Assembly: GCA_947000775.1 (NCBI GenBank)
Contig: CAMQGK010000299.1
Coordinates: forward strand, 13,826,001 to 13,890,000
Direction: 5' to 3'
DNA length: 64,000 nucleotides
Origin: Pterois miles
Lineage: Eukaryota > Chordata > Actinopteri > Perciformes > Scorpaenidae
Shown: positions 1 through 10,708 of the stretch, piece after piece
Position numbering within the stretch: position 1 is the first letter of the stretch
How the letters are laid out: each line of letters starts with the position of its first letter
The notes under the pieces: model-generated
Told to the model about the DNA's origin: nothing
What the model saw: the letters and a program-made list of their open reading frames with translations, nothing else
Database searches by the model: none
Made by a program: the position numbers and the translations under genes

Positions 1-90
1 ACACAGGGAGACCATGCAAACTCCACACAGAAGGGCCCCAAGTCGGGTTCAAACCTGTGACCCTCTTGCTGTGAAGCGACAGCACTAATG
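1..90 (-). mobile_element. tRNA-derived SINE, 5' part
   Basis: Read on the minus strand, this has a tRNA-like head: a stretch like TTCACAGCAAGAGGGTCACA, then a B-box-like GGTTTGAACCC, then the GTGTGGAGTTTGCATGGTCT segment typical of a very common teleost SINE. The copy runs off the left edge of the window. A second copy of the same family, on the + strand and missing its middle, is at 5397-5588. Confidence 0.75.
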
Positions 91-284
91 GCTGAATCCT
101 GTCTATGGATAAACCAGACCGCGACGACAGCGCAAGCTGTGACGACGGGATAATGTTGGGACCCTGTGACTGAGTCATGTGACCGAGCAGATGCTACTGC
201 GCATATTGGACATGCATACTAGGGCCCAATAAGACTCAGAGGACCCCAGAAGATCCGCATACTTTTCCAGATGGAAGTTGAGCC

Positions 285-346
285 ATTTTTCTCAAATGTC
301 GTTGTATCCAATACAGTGACAATAAAGGCGATTCTGATTCTGATTT
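285..346 (+). mobile_element. LINE 3' tail with short (GATTCT)n
   Basis: The stretch ends in GACAATAAAGGCGATTCTGA followed by further GATTCT units. This AATAAAG plus short tandem tail is the usual 3' end of 5'-truncated fish non-LTR retrotransposons. No coding part is visible upstream. Confidence 0.55.
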
Positions 347-715
347 TGGCTTCATGCGCCACAGAGCAACTTTCATAGGAATGAATGGGGCTCCACCTCA
401 ACGCTGTATCCAGTTTTCTTTATACATCCGTGAGTTTTTCTTGAGGCCTACTTCTGATTGCTAAAAAATTAAATAAATAAAAAACACACTGGGCTGTAAA
501 TATGTGTCGTGCCACTGTCTGGTGTTATGACTCACATAAATATTCAGCTTACCCTCACCCATCACTGCCTGTCATTATGAATCCACAGTATTCAGGGTCA
601 TATTTCCTCACCACATGTTTTGGAGCTTTTACTGGTGCAGGGTTGTTTCCCACATCATTTGTTTGTTTCAAGAACCACTAAATTTTGTGTCACTGCCTCC
701 GAGACATATGTCATT

Positions 716-862
716 CACATAGCTTGAGGTCAGAGGTCAAGGGAACCTTTTGAAAATGACCATGGCAGTTTTCCTTGCCAAAATATAGTGTAACTTTGGA
801 GTGTTATTTAGCCTCCTCCTAACATTTGTTATGGATTTCTTAGGTTTTCTAGTTTCAGTAGC
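716..862 (+). mobile_element. hAT-like MITE fragment (GGGCTGTCA family)
   Basis: It carries the family's internal block: GAGGTCAGAGGTCAAGGGA, then a TTTGAAAATG..CATG segment and a TTTCTAGTTTC end. The same block occurs at 18300-18420, 34020-34170, 38960-39110 and 58600-58750, and inverted at 15800-15900, 28100-28200 and 52430-52560. Only the centre of the element is left here. Confidence 0.7.
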
Positions 863-1287
863 TTCACCACCTGTGTGTCCCAGCCCAGTGGTTGAGAATA
901 GCTGTTGAAGAGAAATCTTTAATCGAAAAGTACTCCTGTATCTGGCTGCTGCTGTATTACTGGTGTATGTTTGTTTTTCTAGATTTATTGTAGTCCTGCA
1001 GAGTTTCCACCACACATCCATTTTTCAACTGTGATTTGTCAAAACAAAAGCCTAAATAGCTGATTCCAGCCTTGTTCATGGTAGGAGCCCAAAATGGATA
1101 AAATTGCACCACAGATTTACTTTTAATTAAACTTTGCATGTATGAAATTTGTCTATGTCATTGTTGTGGAGAGTGAGACGTATGATCATAAGACCAAAGT
1201 AGAACCCCCTCATTACCTCTGTTGGATCACAAGTCTCTCCTGCAAAGAATATTTTTGGTCTGATCTCAGTATAGCATCCTTGCTCCT

Positions 1288-1289
<2 letters not shown>

Positions 1290-1318
<29 letters not shown>
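1290..1318. repeat. (GT)n microsatellite
   Basis: About 14 uninterrupted GT units, followed by a short TATATACA stretch. A second, interrupted GT run lies at 1473-1499. Open frames across these runs encode only Cys/Val repeats and are not genes. Confidence 0.9.
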
Positions 1319-1321
<3 letters not shown>

Positions 1322-1964
1322 GTATATATACAGTAGATGTATGTGTGTTGTGGTATGGCTCCATTGTTTTACATTGGCAGGATGTCTGAACCCTCCACTT
1401 CCTGTGGTGGACCAGGGCTGGTTTACTGTCCTCTTTGAGAGAGCTTGTCAAGTGCTTTCTCTGCCGCTGCATTGTGTGTGTGTTTGTGTGTGTGTGTGTA
1501 GAGGTACGCATGCATTTTTTTTGTGTTAGCTTACACCAAAGCTGATGCTAATGAAGACGTCTGCCAGCTTTACAACAGAGCAGATGTGTGTGCTCTCATA
1601 CGGCTCGCTGCAGCTCACTGTGGTGTTGTGATTCATTAAGATGCTCCACTTTGTTGAGAATCTGATTAAATCCAACTTAAATGTATGTCAAAGCAGAAGA
1701 GCAGTGTTTGTCTGAGACCAAACACACATCGCACATTTTTGCATTCATGCTTTGAAGATCAATGGACTGTATGTTGATATCGATGCTGACAAACAGTTCA
1801 GCAAACATATTTCTGCAACTTGAGACACAAAAAGTTAGGGGTGTAGAAAATATCAGTACACATGAGTATCGTGGTATTATGTTTTGCGATACTGTATCGA
1901 ATCTCCAAAACGCTGGATCGATTAGTATTTAACCTCTGAAAAATCCAACAGCCGCTGTTCTGTC

Positions 1965-2140
1965 TTTCGCAGGATGTAGCGGGCTCAGCCAGCGTGATTA
2001 TACTGGCAAAACTAGAAAACCTAACCTTGACCTCTGATCTCAAGTTATGTGAATGAAAATTGATTCTATGGGTACCCACGAGTCTCTCCTCTAGAGACAC
2101 ACTCACTTTATGATAATCACATGCAGTTTAGGGCAAAAGC
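1965..2140 (-). mobile_element. hAT-like MITE fragment inside a larger degenerate repeat
   Basis: The inverted core of the GGGCTGTCA family is visible: CTTGACCTCTGATCTCAAG, GGGTACCCACGAGTCTCTCC and CTTTATGATAATCACATGCA. Flanking sequence at 1840-1960 and 2270-2405 (ATACTGTATCGA, GGATCGTTACCC, ending in ACACAGCCCTA) looks like the two halves of another terminal-inverted-repeat element into which this copy inserted. Confidence 0.6.
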
Positions 2141-2536
2141 CTTGCAGGTTTTTGAATTCAGTACAAATGTGCTATTTTGACCTATTCTAAAAATTGGTGT
2201 GTATTCAGTGTTAGTCCCCACAGTAGCCATTTCATTGAACTCAGATTGTATATGTATGATGGCGTGCCTTTACACTATGACAGTTTTCCTAAAATTAGAT
2301 CTAAAAATCACAATATATCATTTAGCATACAGTATTGCAATATATTGGATCGTTACCCATGTATGAAGATACATCGTATTCCCAGACTCTTGCCAATACA
2401 CAGCCCTACAAAAACTGCCAAACATTTGCTGAGTTCAGCTTTTCAAATGACCTTTTTCAGCTTTTTTTCTGATTTGGGTCATCATAAATTTAATATCTTT
2501 TGGTTTTGGTCATTTTGCTCTGGCCTTATCCCTCTG

Positions 2537-3139
2537 ATGGAGAGAGGAGGTTGTGTTGTTCTGGTTCTGTCTATCTGGCCTGGAGAGGAGGTTGTGTTAT
2601 TTTGGTTCTATCTATCTGGCCTGGAGAGGAGGTTGTGTTATTCTGGTTCTATCCATCTGGTCTGGAGAGGAGGTTGTGTTGTTCTGGTTCTATCCATCTG
2701 GCCTGGAGAGGAGGTTGTGTTGCTCTGGTTCTATCTATCTGGCCTGGAGAGGAGGTTGTGTTATTCTGGTTCTATCCATCTGGTCTGGAGAGGAGGTTGT
2801 GTTGTTCTGGTTCTATCCATCTGGCCTGGAGAGGAGGTTGTGTTGTTCTGGTTCTGTCTATCTGGCCTGGAGAGGAGGTTGTGTTGCTCTGGTTCTATCT
2901 ATCTGGCCTGGAGAGGAGGTTGTGTTATTCTGGTTCTATCCATCTGGTCTGGAGAGGAGGTTGTGTTGTTCTGGTTCTATCCATCTGGCCTGGAGAGGAG
3001 GTTGTGTTATTCTGGTTCTATCCATCTGGTCTGGAGAGGAGGTTGTGTTGTTCTGGTTCTGTCTATCTGGCCTGGAGAGGAGGTTGTGTTGTTCTGGTTC
3101 TATCTATCTGGCCTGGAGAGGAGGTTGTGTTGCTCTGGA
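2537..3139. repeat. 41-bp minisatellite, 15 copies, with higher-order pattern
   Basis: Each unit has the core GAGAGGAGGTTGTGTT, then one of three variable triplets (GTT, ATT or GCT), then CTGGTTCTATC and TATCTGGCC. The triplet order along the array is GTT, ATT, ATT, GTT, GCT, ATT, GTT, GTT, GCT, ATT, GTT, ATT, GTT, GTT, GCT. Copies 6-9 and 12-15 therefore share the four-unit order ATT-GTT-GTT-GCT. Because 41 is not a multiple of 3 and the unit has no stop in any forward frame, all three + frames stay open. The 200-320 codon frames here are artefacts. Confidence 0.97.
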
Positions 3140-5396
3140 AGGCTCTAAAGGACGGAGGATATTGTATCCTGTACAGATTGTACATACAGATTGTTTTTAA
3201 GTGCCCTGTTCAAATGCACAAGACCACTTGTAACTTGCAGCTTCTTCTCTAGTGACATCAGAAGTTACAGATCTGGCAGCAGCGATCGTTGCTCTCTACA
3301 GGAATCAGCACTGATTCACTCCTCAGCATTTTACTTTTTTCCAATTCCAAACTTTTCTTTTTAAATCAATTTCTATTTCGGTGAATTACCCGCGACCGTG
3401 CGTCTGCTCACACCCGACGACTCCGTGTGATATATGGCACGCACGTTCGTTTTTTATTTGTGTGTGGGCTACCGTGTGCTGAATAAATGTCAGCTTGCTT
3501 TATTATTGTGGCTCACACGCATGATCCCTCTGTTTCTACATCAGATTTATAGGGATTTTAGATAGTTTAACGTTTAGCTCTTTGGAGAAAGACGGTGTAT
3601 AACAAGATTCCAGGATTACGCAAGGGATGTGTGCACTTTATTAGAAATGTGTCATTTATTGCATGCAATTATTTATCATGCTATTATAGTATGCAAATTA
3701 CCAAAAGGATTTCTGCAGCAATGTGTAATACACTACAATGAAACTGTGTTAAAATGAAGTGGCGAGTCATTGAGGATTCCCCCTCTATTTCTAACCTGGA
3801 ATGTTATTTTGATGAATGGTTAGATAAATGTGCTGTGACATGGAGACTACAGGTGTTTAATTAGGGGTCGTAGTTGGCTTCCTGGCAAGAAACTGAGGAT
3901 TGACAACAAGTTGGCAGCACAGCAACAGTAGGGCTCCACGGAGGCAATCAGGAAAGGTAAGACATAAGGCAGGAAGGAACTGAACCTAATACTGAATCAC
4001 TGAGTGAAGTCATTGAGCTGAAAGATGTAATTCTCCAGGCTCCTCCTAATATCCGGGATGTGTCTCAGTTACATGGCTCAGTTGCAATCATTTTCTCTTT
4101 CCATTGTTGGCTTTTTTTTGTGGCATCCTGCAAGCAAAAGACAGGTATGGATTGCCTTTTTTGGTGCGAGTCGATTGGTTCCTGTTGAGGGCAACGTGAT
4201 CGATCAGTCACAGAAAAAGAAACGAATCCATCTCAAATTTGTTCCATCTACTCTCTTCCAGATTAGTTGTTCTGAGTTTTTGGACATCCAGCATAAAAAG
4301 GCCGCAAGTGATGACTTCACTTTCTGTCTTTAAAGCTCTTTTTTTTTTTTTTTTTTTGAAAGGTGATGACACAAAAGAGCTCAATTTATCGTAATCACCC
4401 TCCAGACAGCACCTGGGAGAGAAGCCTCATTTAAGAGCAGAGGTCACATTGAACACTGTGAACACTGGGCAGGTTCATCAAAGTCAGTCTGAGCGATAAT
4501 GATAGCGGAGTTCTCCGCCATGCTCCATGGGATCACTATCAGATGTCACGCTGTCTTCTCCCGTAATGACTCTTTGTCCAAGTGCGAAATTGGCTTGCTC
4601 CTTTGACATCCTAACACAGCACCGTGGCATTACAGCTCCGAAGAATAGCCAACAAAGTGAGTGCACCATTATTTCTTTGGTTTAGGAGATGGTGTTTTAG
4701 CTTCAGAGGGCGCAAAGCTTTGATTTTTACAGCCGAACAAGATGTGGATACAGAGTGCAGATTATCTGTTCTGACTTTGAATCGGACGTTGAGCTTCTCG
4801 CGTTGCTGTTGACCGAGTGGTTGACGGATGTTCTGTGAGGAACTAGAATGATGTCCACTGTTTGTCATCGTGGCTGGTAAGAAAACACGTCTCTGTCTCC
4901 TGTCAACCACAGGTCCTCCCCTTTCATGTTCCCTGCTTAATAGGCCATTGATCCGTGTGGCAGGACATTGTGCTGCGATCAGTGGTAACAAGAGAGCAAT
5001 CTGCACAGAAGAATAGAAGCTTTCTCTTTCGAATAAAAGAGGTAGAAAGATGTGTTTTCCAAGCCTAAAAGGAATGGTAGTGAGAGGCTGCCGTAAAGAG
5101 GTAAAGCAACATCGGTGCTGTGTGGAATTTTTCCAAACAAAGTAATTCAAATTGAAGGTTTTAACGTAGAATTGTCATGTTGTGGGTGGAAGGCAATCAA
5201 ACCTGAATAAAAGTTGTTTCATTTCCAGCAAAGCCTACAGCTTTTTTTTTTAATTTCTTTTCTCAGAAAAGCTACTTCACATGTGTAATACAATCATCTG
5301 AGGAAGATGAGGCCCGAGATTTTTCTGATTTATTGTATCTAATGCTGGATACACACTATAGCGCATGAGAATTAAACCAATTTTGGGCCCGATTAC

Positions 5397-5588
5397 AGGC
5401 TGCATGATGATGCAGTGGTTAGCGCTGTTGCCTCACAGCAGGAGGGTCGCAGGTTCAAACCCAACTTGTGTCAGCGCTGTGATAGTCTGGCGACCTGTCC
5501 AGGGTGTACCCTGCCTTCACCCGATGTCAGCTGGGATCGGCTCCAGCTCCCTCACGGTTCTGAATTGAATAAGCGGTCCCGGATTCCC
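5397..5588 (+). mobile_element. tRNA-derived SINE, internally deleted
   Basis: The head has an A-box-like GATGCAGTGGTTAGCGCTGT and a B-box GGTTCAAACCC. It jumps to the 3' body (CTGGCGACCTGTCCAGGGTG, GATGTCAGCTGGGATCGGCT) and ends near GAATAAGCGG. The usual middle (GTGTGGAGTTTGCATG..., as seen in the inverted copy at 1-90) is missing. Confidence 0.85.
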
Positions 5589-5682
5589 CCGTCCCGATAA
5601 CTGTCAGCAAAGCGAGGTTTGTTGACTGTTTTTACACCTCCGATTGTCTCAGAAGTCCATCCTGGCCACACCGATTTCAAAT

Positions 5683-5950
5683 TGTAGTCTGTAGGGACTT
5701 GGCTTGGGTCAGCGGTTCAAGTCCCCAGCTGGACCGAGTACAGATTGTGGACTGGTAGCTGGAGAAGTGCCAGTTCACCTCCTGGGCACTGCTGAGGTGC
5801 CCTTTAAGAAGGCACCAGATCCCCAAAGTTATATAGTAGCTGCCCACTGCTCCTAATATGGGTCAAATGGAGAGAGTAAATTTCACTGTGCTGTGCTGTG
5901 TACAATGTACCGTGTGATGGTAAAAGCTGATTTACATTTACATTTTTATT
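5683..5950 (+). mobile_element. tRNA-derived SINE, 5'-truncated
   Basis: It begins at GTAGTCTGTAGGGACTTGG, has the B box GGTTCAAGTCC, then GGACTGGTAGCTGGAGAAGT and CACTGCTGAGGTGCCCTT. This is the same body as the inverted element at 37915-38245. The 3' end is an A/T-rich stretch of short TTTACAT units near 5935-5950. Confidence 0.75.
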
Positions 5951-7762
5951 TATGATCGTATATCCTGTTGTGTGTGGGGAACCCCGAGGGCAGTGAATGT
6001 CACGTGGGAAAGAATGATAGCCAACTGAGAAGGAAGCTGACAGAAGGCCAACAACCACCATCATGGTCACGGCTAATGCAAAACGCGAGTCATAAAGTAG
6101 TAATCAGATGGACCTCAGAAATGGAGGACAAACATGTTGATTTGTGGCAACAAGTGTTTATTTAACATCTCCATGACTTCATTATTATTTTTCTTTTTTT
6201 TGTGTGTGCAAATTTTCAGAATGAAGCAGTGTAAAACCATCGCTAATTCTTCCTGCCCGTCGTCTGCCATGTTTGTTCACACTAAAGTCTTGTTTCAGGA
6301 CACTTGTTGTTCATGAATGAATCTGTTAGTATGCGGTGTGCTGTTTTTGCCAAATCGTCGCTCTCCACACACTATAGGAACAAAACTGTTAAATGTATCT
6401 TATGTGTGGAGTCTCTCACCTTTTCAACATCTGTTAAGATTTGAATTATCTTTTAGTGTGAGCCAGCCTTAATTATACATCTGTATTGTCTTCTCTTCAT
6501 TTGAATAATGAATCTTTATTTTATTATTATCTATTATTACCCTCACACCTGACATTTCAATCTCCTGAACTCTGCTGATGAAGAGCAAGCGACTCCAAAC
6601 GTGCACATAAGGTGCTAATCAGATCCGCTGCAGGAGCATAGCAAGGGTGCAAAAATCTATTACTGCACATCACTTAGCTTCTCGCTCTCAACATCACAGT
6701 CTTCGAAGGTGTGCTCGTTTTCATGGCTCAGCGTGCGAGCATCACTTGTAGCTGGAGTGCATCATCCTCAAAGCCTGTATCGATTTTCACGGCATTGATT
6801 TTACGAGACGATATGGCTCATCAGGTATACGAGGTGAGACATTATTTTTGGTGAGTTTTGGTGTAAAAAGAAAAAATGGAGCATGATCTGGTTTTGTCTG
6901 CAAACAGCTACAGTAAAAAGGTCGTATTACTGAAATCTCAAAATCACTAAATTATATGTTTTGATTACATAATATTTCACATATTGTTGCCATGCCTACT
7001 AGTTTGACACCTCCTGACACGGTGGCTCAGGTCACCATGCGACGACTGTAAAACCTCTGCAGACGGCTCCCTTCCACAGTCAGTGTCAGTCTCAGGCTGG
7101 CCCAGTTCTCACACAGTCATGCCCCGCGGCCTTTTTTATCTGTCCATCGACAAGCTTGATCTGTCCACCAGCGAGTCAATCCAGCCTGCTGCGTGGCCGC
7201 TGCTGCACAGTGTGTGAATCTGCGATGGGAGAGATAATACTCAAGTGTTTGTTTGGGTTTTCTTGGCTTATGGTGAGCTCAAATGCCTGCATGTTTTCTA
7301 CTTAATGCAACAATCTTTGATAGAAAATCCACTGGCTTGGACTTATTTTCATACATCACCATAGTTTAGATTTTATTAATAGCTCTCTTAATTCCAGAGG
7401 GGTGTATTTATTCTGAGTATAAATCATGTGCTCCTCTTCTGCCGGCCTGTCGTGCTTTACAGTAGATTCATCCACACTTGAACAGGATTATGAAACAATC
7501 CCCCGGTGACTCTGACTGTGATGCCCAGTGATGCCGCCCCCCCCCCACCCCCACCCTTCATCTCAGCTCCATCCACTGTGGCTAATTCTGCCTGCCTGCT
7601 CCCTTGGGCGTAATTGATCCTCATATCATTAACCGTATGCGGATCTATCCTGGGACACGCCCACTGTTTTACTGCTAGCGCTCGCTCATTGAACCATCGA
7701 GCCCAGTGAGCTCTACAGTCGTGGCTCTGCATGCAACACGGGTTGTAATGTAAACTATTTAG

Positions 7763-7993
7763 TTATCTGCATGGGCAGGCCCTCAGATAGAGGCTGTTTA
7801 GTCTAAACATGGGGAGGCGGAAGATGTTGAGCTTGGCGGCGCGGTCCCCCTTCGCCACCCTAAGGGGCCGCTTGGGCCCCACGAGGAAGGGTGTGGAGGG
7901 TCTGTGTGTGAGCAGCTTGCTGGGGGTCCTCCGGTCCCACACCTGGCTCGTCGGAGAGGAGGAGGTGGCGTTGCTGCTGGCCTCCTCGCCACG
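7763..7993 (-). pseudogene. GC-rich, coding-like open segment, unrecognised
   Basis: On the minus strand a frame is open from 7993 down to a TAA at 7765-7763, 76 codons without an ATG at its head. It includes ..SQVWDRRTPSKLLTHRPS.. and ..GPKRPLRVAKGDRAAKLNIF... Nearly every codon up to about 7805 ends in G or C, as in fish coding sequence, and the patch is CpG-rich while its surroundings are A/T-rich. The last 14 codons look non-coding. No clear acceptor or donor borders it, so it may be a gene fragment or retrocopy. The + strand is also open (ATG at 7809, in frame with the tanc2 exon at 8050), which is the competing reading. I do not recognise the protein. Confidence 0.3.
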
Positions 7994-8049
7994 CTACCAG
8001 CACCACCGAGCTCACTCCTTATCTTTCTCTTTTTGCTCCTCCTCTGCAG

Positions 8050-8121
8050 ATGGCGGAAGCGAGGACTTGGCAGACCCCCGCTCGCCCAGTCTAGACCCTC
8101 ACCTGAGCCACGCGGGCCAAG
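8050..8121 (+). CDS. tanc2: TANC2 scaffold, coding exon (first visible)
   Basis: This 72-nt exon encodes the peptide (D)GGSEDLADPRSPSLDPHLSH.AGQ near the N-terminus of TANC2, a postsynaptic scaffold that is known to bind PSD-95-type proteins and the kinesin KIF1A. The acceptor is a long pyrimidine tract ending CTCCTCTGCAG at 8049, and the donor is GTAAGC at 8122. It enters in phase 1, needing a G from an upstream exon to make GAT (Asp), and leaves in phase 1, giving GGT (Gly) with the next exon. The DGGSE start and the AGQGG junction match the vertebrate TANC2 N-terminus as I recall it. The preceding exon is not identified. An ATG at 7809 is in frame without splicing, but the strong acceptor argues against read-through. 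Whether this is the a or b fish paralogue cannot be told. Confidence 0.85.
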
Positions 8122-8991
8122 GTAAGCAAACATAAATCTGTTGAATTAATGATTACATGTCAAACAAGAGTTACAGGTCTGGAGCCTTGCCCTCACAGAT
8201 TCATGAAATGTAGTTTTACCTGTAACAGCCATCTAGCTCGTCTTCTCTTCTATTGCTTATTATGGAGCGTACCGAGCTGCTCCCAGATGTGGATGTGTAC
8301 TATTATGTGAGTGAATGAGAAGCTGAGTTGGTGAGAAACAGCATGTAAGCTCTTTTCCCACCTTTACCTTCTTATTTCCTGTAAAACTTCTCTCTTGGCG
8401 GTGTCTTTCCACCCTCCATTTCTTCTCCCGTAATGTTTCCACAGCAGAAAACCCACAGAGGCCTTGTTTGCCAGGTTGTATTTTACTTGACTTTATAGCA
8501 GAAAACTTAACGACTACTGGAAAGAGAAGTTATATTTACAGTGGGAGAACTGTATGAAATGATGTGCCTATAAATCTGAGTAACTTTGAGGAGGAAGAGG
8601 CTGTTCACAATGGTAGATGTTTATCAACAAGGGGAATGTCAGCACTTGGCAGGAAATGTTTTGGGCAATTATAATTTTTTTCCCCCTCCTTGTGCATGTT
8701 TTGAGCTGAACACCTCGACAAGTAGGTGTTTGTGTTTATTGCGAGACATGGAGTGGCCCTTAAACACGTCTCTCATCACAGTCTAAAATAAACACCATGA
8801 TTTTCCCCTTGACGCTTTTGTTCTCTGGATGTCACCACTGAAGTAAGGCTTTTCCTCCATCATCAGAATATCTCAGTTTACATAAAGTGTTGAGATTGCC
8901 GTTTAATGGTGATTTTAAGAAAATAGATAGATAATAGATGATTTTTCAATTATTTCCTTGTTGTGTAGGTATTTGATTTTCAGTTTAACCC

Positions 8992-9370
8992 CTCAGGATT
9001 AGAAACATGCATAAAACTCACCATACCTTTTGAAAAAATGTTTTTATTCAGTAGCAAATCATAATACAAACAAAACCTGTGTAGACTAACAAAACCCTTA
9101 AAACTGAACGCCTTTGGTTAAACCCAAAGACACCTGTTGCAATGCTATGCCATCCATCCCAGCTGACAACGGAGAAGTATCTGGCTGAGTCCTTCCCAAG
9201 TCATGTCATGGAGACCTTGCCAAGCGCCCTCCAAGCCGGAGGCTGCATTACGCACAGGCTTGCAGTCGGGCACTGACGGGGAGGAGCTGTGTAATGTGTT
9301 TATACGTCTGCCTCAAAACACTGCAGTTTAGGGGTAGAACTGGCCCCCGAATGGGACTTTGTGCAACATT
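8992..9370 (+). repeat. Dispersed repeat, copy 1 (partner at 60103-60540)
   Basis: It shares ordered blocks with 60103-60540: AAACATGCATAAAA.TCACC, CATTCAGTA, CAAAGACACCTGTTGCAATG, CTCAAAACACTGCAGTTTAG and GGGACTTT. The two copies are diverged and contain different small indels. No open reading frame of interest. Confidence 0.7.
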
Positions 9371-9465
9371 TTGGGGGATCTATTAGCAGAAATGGAATAT
9401 AATATTCATAACATGTATTTTCATTAGTGTGTAATCACCTGAAACTAAGAATCATTATGTTTTCA

Positions 9466-9615
9466 TTAGTTTACAATGAGCCCTTCATTTCTACATAGGG
9501 AGTGGGTCCTCTTCATGGAGTCTGCCATGTTGCTCCACCATGTTTCTACGGTAGCCCAGAACAGACAAACCAAAACTTTCATGGTTTTATGTAACCTGAA
9601 GGCCATCGTAGTTCT
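9466..9615 (+). repeat. Dispersed repeat, copy 1 (partner at 20437-20525)
   Basis: It shares TCTACATAGGGAG.GGGTCC, TCTTCA..GAGTC.GCCATGT and a run ending CAAACCAAA with 20437-20525, in the same orientation. An open frame on the opposite strand crosses it but reads simple-repeat residues and is not a gene. Confidence 0.65.
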
Positions 9616-9644
9616 CGGACATGGTTTTGAAACTGCAGTAACAT

Positions 9645-10215
9645 GAGCTGCAGACATTGACAGTATATAAGTGACAGACATAGTCACTGTGGCACCACTC
9701 ATTGGTTTGTGGACTTCTGATTTGAAGCCTTGAGTTTGGCATTTTGGCTGGTTTATGGCCGTTGCCATGTTTTTGAATTTTTTTTTTTTTCTTTTTTTTG
9801 CAGCCGGAAGTGATACAAGAGGGTGGTGCTTATCACAGCCAAATGCTGAATAAAACATTTTTAGATGACCAAAAAGGTTATAATTATCTTTCAAGAACTG
9901 AAAACACACTGTGAAAACGTTAATGTTGCAAGTCACAGGATAGCTATGCCTGAAAGCATAACCTGCTTTATGGTCTGTTTAACTCTAAATGGGACCATAA
10001 TGTACTAAATGAGCATCAAGCTGTATTGAAGAAGACTTGAAACTAACGATTGAGACCATAAACTCATGTTCACAATGTTTAATAAGTGTAATAATGTAAT
10101 AAATCAAGTGAGAAGTAGGCTCATTTTCTCGTAGACTTCTATACAATCAGACTTCTTTTAGCAACCAGAGGAGTCGCCGCCTGCTGGATATTAGAAAGAA
10201 TGCAAGTTTAAGGCA
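9645..10215 (+). repeat. Dispersed repeat 'TGTATATAAG' family, copy 1
   Basis: It has the same 5' block (CAGTATATAAGTG..CATAGTCACTGTG, TTGGTTTGTGGACT, GTTTGGCATTTT) and 3' block (ACCTGCTTTATGGTCTGTTT, GAAGAAGACTTGAAACTA, CAACCAGAGGAGTCGCC) as 30460-31617. The longer copy keeps about 600 nt in the middle that are missing here. Confidence 0.8.
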
Positions 10216-10259
10216 TCTCAGCACTGGTGTTACCATACGGAAAAAACTGTGAAGTACTG

Positions 10260-10708
10260 ACACCTTTCTATCAGAACCATCATTAACATTTTCAGCAATT
10301 TGAGCTACAATAGCTCTTCTATTGGATCAGACAACACGGGCCAGCCTTCACTCCCCGCATGCATCAATGAGCCTTCGCCACGCATGACCCTGTTGCCGAT
10401 TCACCGCTTTTCCTTCCTTGGACAACTTTTGGTAGGTCCTGACCACTGCAGACCAGGAACACGACACAAGAGCTGCAGTTTTGGAGATGCTCTGTCCCAG
10501 TCGTCCAGCCATCACAATTGGGCCCTTGTCAAAGTCGCTCACATCCTTACGCTTGCCCATTTTTTTTGCTTCCAACACATCAACTTCAAGGACAAAATGT
10601 TCATTTGCTGCCTAATATATCCCACCCACTGCCAGGCGCCATTGTAACGAGATTATCACTTCACCTGACAGTGGTCATAATGTAGTCAATGTTTGGCTGA
10701 TCGGTGTA
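10260..10708 (-). mobile_element. Tc1/mariner-like transposon remnant, transposase N-terminus
   Basis: On the minus strand the element begins at 10708 with a terminal repeat TACACCGATCAGCCAAAC. It then encodes MGKRKDVSDFDKGPIVMAGR, then a helix-turn-helix-like SISKTAALVSCSWSAVVRTY and ..YQKLSKEGKAVNRQQGHAWR, before a stop near 10348. This is the DNA-binding N-terminus of a Tc1-family transposase. The DDE catalytic domain and the other terminal repeat are absent, so it cannot be autonomous. It is a truncated copy of a very common fish repeat. Confidence 0.88.

Larger units (their letters stand above)
1..8049 (+). other. Flank or intron upstream of the first visible tanc2 exon
   Basis: This precedes the acceptor at 8049. 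Because that exon starts in phase 1, the region is either intron or contains an unrecognised exon; no first coding exon of tanc2 could be identified. Besides the repeats listed, 95-280, 350-715, 2150-2530, 3140-5390 and 5955-7760 show only A/T-rich non-coding sequence with short homopolymers (poly-T at 4341-4358). At 3360-3540 is a patch ending in GAATAAATGTCAGCTTGC that could be a solo LTR end, but no inverted TG/CA borders are clear. A short C run lies at 7535-7556. Confidence 0.6.

Noticed and set aside
1142..1529. Cys/Val-rich and His/Thr-rich open frames on both strands
   Set aside because: Produced by GT microsatellites; no protein-like sequence outside the runs.
2177..3252. Three overlapping open frames of 215 to 323 codons on the + strand
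   Set aside because: All arise from the 41-bp minisatellite, whose unit has no stop in any forward frame. The peptides only cycle through the same repeat.
5365..5600. Open frames of about 60 codons
   Set aside because: They lie in a tRNA-derived SINE and carry no conserved protein sequence.
7809..8135. 108-codon frame fused to the first visible tanc2 exon as a simple first exon
   Set aside because: The acceptor at 8049 has a strong pyrimidine tract, and the upstream residues do not resemble the TANC2 N-terminus. It is kept only as a finding.
10300..10647. 115-codon + strand frame
   Set aside because: It is the antisense of a Tc1-like transposase N-terminus on the minus strand.
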